DNA from: Takakia lepidozioides
Lineage: Eukaryota; Streptophyta; Takakiopsida; Takakiales; Takakiaceae
DNA: 64,000 nt
Assembly: GCA_030704615.1 (NCBI GenBank)
Contig: CM060734.1
Location: 33,744,042 to 33,808,041, forward strand
Direction of reading: 5' to 3'
In this document: in pieces, positions 57,054-64,000 of the stretch
How positions within the stretch are numbered: position 1 is the stretch's first letter
How the letters are laid out: the number at the start of each line of letters is the position of its first letter
Made by a program: the position numbers and the translations under genes
Notes under the pieces: model-generated
Told to the model about the DNA's origin: nothing
Seen by the model: the letters and a program-made list of their open reading frames with translations, nothing else
Databases searched by the model: none

Positions 57054-57689
57054 CCACCGCAGGCACTCCTATGGTCTGCTGGTCATCAACCCAGCCTCAC
57101 CATAAGAGAAACAATGATGGTCTGCTGGTCATCACCCCAGCCTCACCACCGACAACACGCTCTAGGATTGGTCAGCCACAATATTTCCGGCACAACCACC
57201 TATAAAAGCAAGCGCCCAAACCAAACTAGCATGGCGCACAGTCAAGCATGCATGTGTGGGAGGAGGATCCAAACACAAGAAACTCAAACAACAACACCTC
57301 CCATAGCTTAAATCAATTGATCTCCTTGCGGCTTCAATAAACCTGCAAGATGACCAAGTCTCTATCCAAACCAGCTCTGCCTCCGCTTACGGAAAAGCTT
57401 TGGCCTACAAGAATGATGGAAGACTATAGAGAAGAGAAGCTAAAGCAATCTTTAAGCCCAGAATGCTCTCATCCCATTACTTCCCCTATCTTCACACTCA
57501 CTCTTGCTTGAGCAATGAACAAGACTATCCTTAAAGAACCTCTCAAATAACTCTCAAAAGCCCTCAAATTATTGCCATGAACTTCTGAAATCTGCCCTCA
57601 ATCAGCTTCTCACATAGACCCACCGAGGTTCAAGAAGTTCGCAAACTTGGACTCCAAACAGTCCACCAAAAGGCCCTAGGCGCCCGACA
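57054..57689. other. Region without recognised gene; short duplication
   Basis: TGGTCTGCTGGTCATCA(A/C)CCCAGC occurs twice (57071 and 57118). TATAAAAGC at 57202 could be a TATA box for a plus-strand transcript, but no gene follows. Confidence 0.35.
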
Positions 57690-58190
57690 ATGAGTGGCCT
57701 CCAAGGTCTCCAACCAGCCCTCACAATGGCTCCACAAGCCTGCCCAATATGGCCTCCAAGGACCTCCAACAGTCCTCCAACAACCCTTAAGAAGCTCCTC
57801 AAATCTGCCAAGTATTGGCCTCCAAGGACCTCCAACAGTCCTCCAAAGAGCTCTTAGAAAGTTCCATAAGTCTGCCCAATATGGGCCTCCAAGGACCTCC
57901 AATCGTCCTCCAACCAGCCCTCACAAGGCTCCACATGCCTACAAAACATTGGCCTCGAAGGACCTCAAATAGTCCTTCAAACAGCCCCAAGCAGGCTCTA
58001 CAAACCTGCAAGATATTGGCTTCAATAGACTCCAAATAGTCCTCAAACAGGCCCCAATTCCTGCAAAATATTGGCCTCAATAGACCCCAAACAGTCCTCA
58101 AGCAGGCCCCAATACCTGCAAGATATTGGCCTCAATAGACCCCAAATAGTCCTCAAAGCAGGCCCCATAAGGCTCCAAAAATATCCATAG
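57690..58190. repeat. Diverged 55-76-bp tandem repeats
   Basis: About eight units built around TTGGCCTCCAAGGACCTCCAA and CAGTCCTCCAA; landmarks near 57697, 57752, 57810, 57886, 57950, 58018, 58071 and 58126. Later units change to GGCCTCAATAGACCCCAAA. Confidence 0.75.
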
Positions 58191-58600
58191 TCAGTCAATT
58201 TTTCATCCGTCACTGACCAAATTTCATCCAAAACCGTGATTTTTCATCTGCAGGTCCGATACTTCATCCGCCGCGATAGTTCATCCGTCGGTGCGATATT
58301 TCATCCACTGGCGCAGTTTCATCCGTCGCAACGATTTTTCATCCGATGGCACGATAGTTCATCGCTGCCACGATTTCATCCGCTGACGCAGTTTCATCCG
58401 TCGCCGTGATTTTTCATTCGATAGCGCGATAGTTCATCCGCTGGAGCAGTTTCATCCATCACCGCAATTTTTCATCCGATAGCGCGATAGTTCATCCGCT
58501 GACGAGATTTCATCATCTGGCACAGTTTCATCCATTGCAACCGATTTTCATCCAGGCTTGCCGATTTTCATCCACTGGCTCAATAGTTCATCCGAATGGA
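58191..58600. repeat. TTCATCC array with ~19.5-bp period
   Basis: About 21 copies of TTCATCC(G), at 58204, 58225, 58245, 58265, 58282, 58302, 58320, 58340, 58360, 58377, 58395, 58415, 58435, 58453, 58473, 58493, 58511, 58529, 58549, 58569 and 58589. Steps are 17-21 bp and a three-unit higher-order repeat of ~58 bp is visible (GATAGCGCGATAG / GCTGGAGCAGT / ...CCGCAAT). Confidence 0.8.
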
Positions 58601-59448
58601 CAATGGTGGTGCTCCCAACTTTGGGGCAATGTTCCCAGGCGTTCCTATGCGTTCCCAAGCGTTCTCACGCGTTCCCTCGAGTTCCCAAGGAGTTTACACG
58701 CGTTCCCAAGCTAGGATTTGCGTCGCTTTGCCTCTGCGATTGCTGCAACGAGCTATGGCTTCTATGGAGCAACCAGAGGTGCTGTTCTTGGTTTCTTGAG
58801 CCTCAATAGACCACCAAAAGTGCCTCTAACTCCCTGAGCAGGCTATTTGCCACACAACAAGCTCTCTTTCTCTATAGAACTTATTGAAACAAGCATAAAA
58901 CAAGCTATTGAGCTTTCTATGGCATACCCTCTTCTAGCCATCGCATGCACTCATAGTGCTTCCTTCCATGGCCATAGTGCACCTCTTAGAGCTCCTAATC
59001 CAGCCCTGCACTTGCCACTTCCATATACATGCTCTTCCTAAGCTTGAGATTGTCAAAGCATGCTCTACAAATACACTATTCTGCCCCAAAGAGAAATCAG
59101 ATGTTTACCTCCACTCATAGCTCTCCTAAGCTTGAAGTTGAAGACTCCCACAAGCTGAAACCATGCTCCACACATGCACCGTTTGCTTCCTTAACACCGA
59201 ACTCTTCTTGAACTCCTCAAACCCTACAACACTTGCAGAACAAAAGCTTATTCACAAGCTCTCAAACTTTCCAATGGGGCTCTCCTTGAAGACCTCCTCT
59301 TGTACATAAACATCACAAGGCTTTCTTCTTGCAAACCCTGCAACACCTTGTATCTTAAGAGCTATCTATCAAGCTCTCTTCCACACACAAGTGCTAACTA
59401 TGCTAACATCTTGCACTCATAGATGTAAGTAGGTCTTCTTCTAGTGAT
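58601..59448. other. Mostly featureless spacer
   Basis: GCGTTCCCAAG-type ~10-bp repeats at 58630-58715; otherwise short ORFs only, with no gene seen. Confidence 0.4.
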
Positions 59449-59736
59449 ATGGAAATGGTGAAAAGAGGAGAAACCACTCTATCACGTTATATAAGTCAAG
59501 CCAATGACACCTTTGCTAAAGGACTCCACCATATAGACCTCACCCACTCTCCATCTCAAGTACCAGAGCTATGGCGGCGAGAGAGGCCTCGGGAGGCTCG
59601 ACTAGAAGAAGACGAGCCTGCCTACGTCTCACGTGGAGATAACCTCCCCACGTCCCAAGTGAGGTTTGCCACCTCACTTGGCACATGGAACCAAATGAAG
59701 TTCCAATGCCAACAAAATACAAATATAAATGTATAA
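59449..59736 (+). pseudogene. Possible retrotransposon Gag scrap
   Basis: The N-terminal VKRGETTLSRYISQANDTF resembles the 'RYISRAND' type segment of Ty1/copia-like Gag proteins as I remember it. The rest is unrelated. A weak call based on one short segment. Confidence 0.2.
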
Positions 59737-59828
59737 TGTCCTAATTAGCTAGAAATAACTATTTCTAACTAATCACAAACAAAACCATGACAAACACGTT
59801 ATTTTGTAGATAAAAATTTGAGGTTCGG

Positions 59829-61050
59829 TCATTTTTTATTTTTTTTTGCAGGAGAACCTTTTGAGGCAGTCACTGAACTTGGATTTAGAGTTGATGTCTC
59901 TGGGTAGACCCGTGATTCTGTAACATGCATCTGAGAAATTTCAGATGTGCAGGTGTAGTCATCTTGAACTTCAGAACCATCTTGTATGGATCGAGCTTTC
60001 TTCAATACTTTATCAGCATCGTTGTATGTCAGATTTTTCATGTGAAAAATGTCGATGCCAAAATCAAAGTGAAGCTCCCTCATTTGGTGTGACTATTCAA
60101 TAAATTCATGTCGTCTTTTTTTGTGAGTGTTTTTTCGTCGAAAGTCTCTCGAAAAGTGTGAAGAAAGTACTTTGTTGCACCTACAAAATAAAACAGTCAC
60201 ATGTTTTCAGTTCAAGATCACGTATTTAATAAATAAATGAATCAACAAATTTATACATAAACAAGTTTTATGAATATGTTATACCTGTAGCAGGTTCATC
60301 TCCAAACTTCTTTCGGAATTCTTCTCGAAAGATAAATCCACCATCGACAAACTCCTTAATAGCGCAGCCAGATTCAAATCCTGCAAAAAAAATCCAGAGG
60401 ATGCAAGCCACAATTATCTGCAAGCCATGTCTGAGACTGTGACAAACAATGATATATTTTTCCAGGTACAGAATTTCGGACAGATCTTTCAACAACTCCG
60501 TTGGCTTTTGCTTTTGCTTCTTCCAACAAATCCTCAAAGATGTCGGAATAGTTTACAACGTTGGTATGCGAAAAACACAGAAAGAAAGATGTGTGAATAA
60601 ATATATAGTGGATTAAATTTATTAAAAAAACATATAAATACTTACAAAATATACAACCACTGAATACAAAACAAACAACAATATTCATACCCGTTTTGAA
60701 GAACTGGCCATATCTGTGTCGTAGAGAAAAGAACAAAGAAAGAAATTGAAATGAAAAAGAACGAAAAAAACGATAGACAGAGATTGAAGAAGAACGAACA
60801 ACAGAACGAAAGAAAAAAAAATGAGGAACAAATTCTATTCTACTGAAAAACTCACACAGAAGAATCAAGATCAGAAAGAAACATAAATAGAGAACCAAAG
60901 TGAAGAACAAAAACAAAAGAAAGCAACTGAGAAGAACTAAGCAACAACTCTATTTTGCCAAAGAACCGAAAGAACAAGGAAACATAAAATACAACAGAAA
61001 CAAAGAAGAAACACAAACGAAGGTAAAAGAGCATGATTGAGAGACGGTTC
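59829..61050 (-). CDS. AT-rich multi-exon gene, unrecognised, partial
   Basis: Minus-strand exon blocks: about 60563-60430 (NVVNYSDIFEDLLEEAKAKA), about 60381-60288 (GFESGCAIKEFVDGGFIFRE...FGDEPAT) after a TTTTTTTTGCAG acceptor, then a clear intron (CTACAG/GTATAA to TTTTGTAG/GTGCAAC, about 60287-60183), the exon TKYFLHTFRETFDEKTLTKK, and perhaps 60083-59829. Introns are AT-rich, unlike the GC-richer DNA to the left. No family recognised; upstream exons beyond 60563 are unclear and the 60600-61050 stretch is low complexity. Confidence 0.4.
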
Positions 61051-61425
61051 TATTGTATGTAAAGAACTTGCGAAAGAAAGAGAAGAAAATGATCTTCCTT
61101 CTCCATACTTATAGGGGGAAAGAAGGTATAGTAAGGAAATAATGAATGAAAAATTCCCTAATTGGATGAAAATAGTATGAAAAGTTGCTATTTATTAACT
61201 TTATCCCACAAACTTTTTACATAGGTACTAATTCATGAAGGTTTATTCAAAAATAGATGACGGTGCATTGCAAATAGCTGTATGAACGTTTATCGAGAAC
61301 AATTTTTTTTGTTTTAATTGTAATAAATAGTAACAACCTACAAATTTTGTTGGTACATAACAATAAATAGTGCATCTGATTCATAAATGTAATGACCAAA
61401 GTTGATACATTTATTGTGGTAGTTG
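61051..61425. other. AT-rich spacer
   Basis: No ORF or motif of note. Confidence 0.4.
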
Positions 61426-61429
61426 ATTT

Positions 61430-61685
61430 TTTTTATATCCCTTAGGACTCCTTAGTGCCGTCCTATGGGCAATTATAAATAATAATCTACATATTTTTAT
61501 TTTCCCCCTCTTATGACTCCTTAGGTGTTGTCCTAAGGAGTTGTAAGGGTAATTATAAATAATAATTTATATCTTTTCATTTTCCCACTCTTAGGACTTC
61601 TTAGGGGTGCCCTAAAGAGTTCTAAGGGCGATTATTTATAGTAATTTACATATTTATATTTCCCCTCTCTTACATTTACTTAGGC
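61430..61685. repeat. Three ~75-85-bp AT-rich tandem repeats
   Basis: Units start near 61437, 61507 and 61587 with CCCTCTTAGGACTCCTTAGG-like text containing inverted ACTCCTTAGG...CCTAAGGAGT, then ATTATAAATAATAAT and TTTTCC. Confidence 0.6.
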
Positions 61686-61945
61686 CTCTCATTTTACAAT
61701 AATAGGGTCATGAACGCAAGCGTGCGAGAAGGACGGTGGGCCCGTCGTTCGGACGAGGGGCGCGCGCCCACCCGCGCCCACCCGCCCGCCGTTGCCCGCG
61801 GTCGCCCACACCCGTCGCTAATGCCGCGGCTGCCCCTCCCGGGGTCCGTCCACTGGCCGCTCCGCTGCAGCCAATCCGCTCCCGCTAGTCCGCGTGTCCG
61901 CGTGTCCGCCCGCCCGCAAGATGTGGGCCATCCAGGACGAATCCC
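61686..61945. other. GC-rich segment with no gene
   Basis: An abrupt switch from AT-rich to CGCCCACCCGC-type DNA at about 61720. Open in several frames because of composition only. Confidence 0.35.
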
Positions 61946-61949
61946 ATCG

Positions 61950-62035
61950 CAGCCCTCCCTTTGCATCCTCGATGCACTCACATTTGACATACATGTCCAG
62001 CAGGGCTGTGTTCATCTCTGCCGCCTGCCATCTGC
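61950..62035 (-). pseudogene. PPR scrap
   Basis: Minus strand encodes MNTALLDMYVKCECIEDAKG, a PPR L/S-motif segment matching the 13366-16672 cluster (plus-strand text CCCTTTGCATCCTCGATGCACTCACATTT). Confidence 0.6.
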
Positions 62036-62140
62036 CACCAGCTGTAAACGTGGGTCCTGTTTCTCCGTGCACGTTCTCCATCGTGTCCTGCGGCGCTTTT
62101 GTTGCAGGTTTTAGAGCGTGTGTTCTGCACTGTACAGGGC

Positions 62141-63520
62141 ATGGACGTAGGAGCAGAAGTCGACGAAACGCAATATGGGTTTAGGGGGGTGCAAGTGCGT
62201 GTTAAAAATGCCTGTATACCTTGGGATAGAGTTGCGGACTTCGTCCATGGAGAGGAGAATGTGGAGGACTTCCCCACTCAATATTGGGTACATGTACACA
62301 GTAAAGTGGACGCCGGAGTGCGGAAAGCTCCCAAAGGGAACACCTTCTTGAGCAGTATCATGTGTGCACTATCCTCATTGTGGTTTAGGGATGTCACTGC
62401 ATTGTTGTTGTGATTTGTATTTGTCTCCGACTGTGGCTTCCATAAGTCCATAGGTTGATATTTTGGCTTTTGAATTCCATTTGATAGGTATCAATGCTGC
62501 TACGGACCCGACGACAAGCGCACGGTCAATGCAACTGTCAAGGATCCAAAACAAAAGCGTGGAGGTCTGGATGTGGGTAATGGCACTAAACACCCGCATA
62601 AAGGCCTACGAAGGAAGAAGTCGGACTACGGAGAGTCGTACAAGCGTGGGTGCCTTTGTTGTTTCAAAGTGCAGCAATCTTATCTTGCCTCGGACATTTT
62701 TGTCCTCACATACAACAACAACATGGAGCACGTGGATGCCCTAGGGAAACCCTCCCATGGCAAGACCGCAGAGTTCAAGAACACACGGGCAGCCTACGCA
62801 CCCCGTATTAGCGAGGAATTGAAAGCCTGGGTCGTTGAGTGTTTGTGCCGAGGCTTCACGGCCGCACAAATCATGATGGAACACAAGGAGCACATCATGA
62901 ACAACACAGGTTTGGGAGATGCATGGACACGTGATGATTTCCTCCTCGAGCAAGATGTCCGCAACCTGGCTGAGAAACGGGCGTGGCAGACGTTCAATAA
63001 TTATGCCAACGATGCCAACAACGTCCGCATATGGAAAGACCTGAACCCTGCATCAGTCTTCTTCTATCGAGAAGAAACATTGGCACCAACCTTCAAGCAT
63101 TATGATGGAGATTTGACATTCACTATTGGCATTCAAACTGAGTGGCAGAAGCAGATAATGCTTCAATTGGGACATGCGCGTATCGTTGCATGCGGTGCAA
63201 CCTTCGGGACAAATCACCACAAGGTACGATTCATCTCTCTTACCATTTCTGCAAATCAATTGTTCGTAGGATGTTGCACATTGGAACGAACTGACATAGT
63301 GACATAGTGCATCTGAACAGTTCCCATTGTACACGTTGATGGTTTTCGACGAGTGGCTGAACGGTATACCAGTTGCGTACATCATATCCGCCAGGAATAG
63401 GACAATAGACCTAGTGTCGTGGATGACAGCCTTGCGTGACCGACTCCACGCAGATATGCCAACCTGGCGACCCAATGCCTTCATTGTCGATGATGTGGAC
63501 GCTGAAATACACGCTATAAG
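62141..63520 (+). pseudogene. Second MULE-type transposase gene (gene E), 5' exons; catalytic Asp missing
   Basis: Exon 1 from ATG 62141 (FRGVQVRVKNACIPWDRV...) to about 62350. Exon 2 from about 62488 (YQCCYGPDDKRT) to 63223, with a Cys/His finger (GCLCCFKVQ...LTYNNNMEHVD...GKPSHG) and the helix-rich linker. Intron 63224-63320. Exon 3 63321-63520 (FPLYTLMVFDEWLNGIPVAYI...FIVDDVDAEI) ends at GTGAGT. This is the MULE core block order. The first catalytic Asp, usually in a D-S-T-F-G-T-N context in this lineage as I recall it, is Gly here (GGT, 63194-63196). The exon 1 to exon 2 join is out of phase unless a lost donor G is assumed. The remainder lies beyond the window or in decayed sequence. Confidence 0.75.
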
Positions 63521-63585
63521 GTGAGTCTTCCATACTTCAACAGACACCCACTGTCGAAGTCCTCTGGCATGCAACTGTTGTCATA

Positions 63586-64000
63586 GTGTGCTTTGGCAGA
63601 GTCTGTGGCAAAGTCACGTGCGACAGTTCCCTGAGAGACTCGCATGCGCGAGTCTGCTGGCAGACTGGACTCGGACTAAGTCGCGTGGGCAAGCCCGACT
63701 CGCCCGACCAAGTCGCTGGCAGACTTGTCCGACCGAGTCCGCCAGAATCAGGGGCGAGTTTGCTGGCACCCTTCATGGGTCTGCTGGCAGACTTAGGAGG
63801 GGAAGTCGGCCCGCCAAACCCGTAGGCAGTGTCTTGCGACCAAGTTCATTTAGGGGTTGGTGTGGAGTCTGCTTTGGGCTACTCGGCTGGCAGACACGCC
63901 TACGCCAGTACCCTGGTAGACTCGCATGCGCGAGTCCGCTGGTAGACTCAACTCGGAGAGTCCAGTGCACACTCGTATGGGCGAGTCCGCTTGCAGTCAA
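63586..64000. repeat. AGTCTGCTGGCAGACT inverted-motif field
   Basis: The motif AGTCTGC-TG-GCAGACT is at 63651-63666 (exact). Variants are at 63711, 63756, 63778, 63880, 63934 and 63982. A larger unit, GACTCGCATGCGCGAGTC followed by (T/C)GCTGG(C/T)AGACT, occurs at 63638 and 63920 and in decayed form at 63970. It lies in the intron after gene E exon 3. Confidence 0.7.

Noticed and set aside
61710-62114. Plus-strand 134-aa ORF in the GC-rich block
   Set aside because: High GC removes stops in several frames, and the 3' part is antisense to a PPR fragment.

Overview
The window looks like a repeat-rich nuclear segment of a land plant. The evidence is PLS-type pentatricopeptide (PPR) gene fragments, large Tat/Athila-like Ty3 retrotransposons with ~1 kb LTRs, Mutator-like (MULE) transposase genes with GT-AG introns, and almost no intact host genes. 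The style of the PPR fragments and the large nested elements would suit a fern, lycophyte or bryophyte, but the sequence does not settle the species. No rRNA, tRNA or CRISPR locus was recognised.

Layout. (1) 1-11,950: a gene cluster around a SWIM-finger MULE transposase (6556-10153, +). With it are a five-exon gene with a ParB/sulfiredoxin-like motif (1961-4143, -), an unrecognised gene (10610-11176, -), an acidic-protein gene (up to 880, +) and a probable degenerate ORF (4256-4680, +). The non-coding spaces and an intron of the ParB-like gene carry more than 35 copies of an 18-bp palindrome, AATTTCGGCGCCGAAATT, mostly phased at 61-66 bp. A GCTCATGAGC-rich module flanks 1961-11,700 on both sides in the same orientation. 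(2) 12,890-16,672: decayed and tandemly duplicated PPR pseudogenes (-). (3) 16,673-54,256: nested Ty3 elements of one family, named here E-1, E-2/E-A, E-3/E-B and E-young. (4) 31,691-35,882: a unique island with a decayed multi-exon gene on the minus strand, full of CAGCAGACT/AGTCTGCTG motifs. (5) 54,600-57,053: gag-protease remnant of a second Ty3 family. (6) 57,690-58,600: two short-period repeat arrays. (7) 58,600-61,690: mostly non-coding, with an AT-rich unrecognised multi-exon gene. (8) 61,950-64,000: a PPR scrap and a second MULE transposase gene (+) followed by an AGTCTGCTGGCAGACT-rich intron.

History read from the junctions. One Ty3 element (E-2 plus E-A) was hit in gag by a second (E-3 plus E-B), leaving 5-bp duplications (CCTCT/AGAGG). 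An inversion of about 31,691-54,256 then separated the halves of both. A younger copy (E-young, 37,801-47,055, near-identical LTRs, GTGGC duplication, intact 2170-aa Gag-Pol) sits inside E-A. E-young has lost the post-pol region that the older copies carry.

The candidate new system is the first cluster: a multi-gene MULE-type element whose non-coding DNA is a helically phased array of a parS-sized palindrome and which encodes a ParB-like protein. A second MULE, near the right edge, is associated with a different inverted motif.
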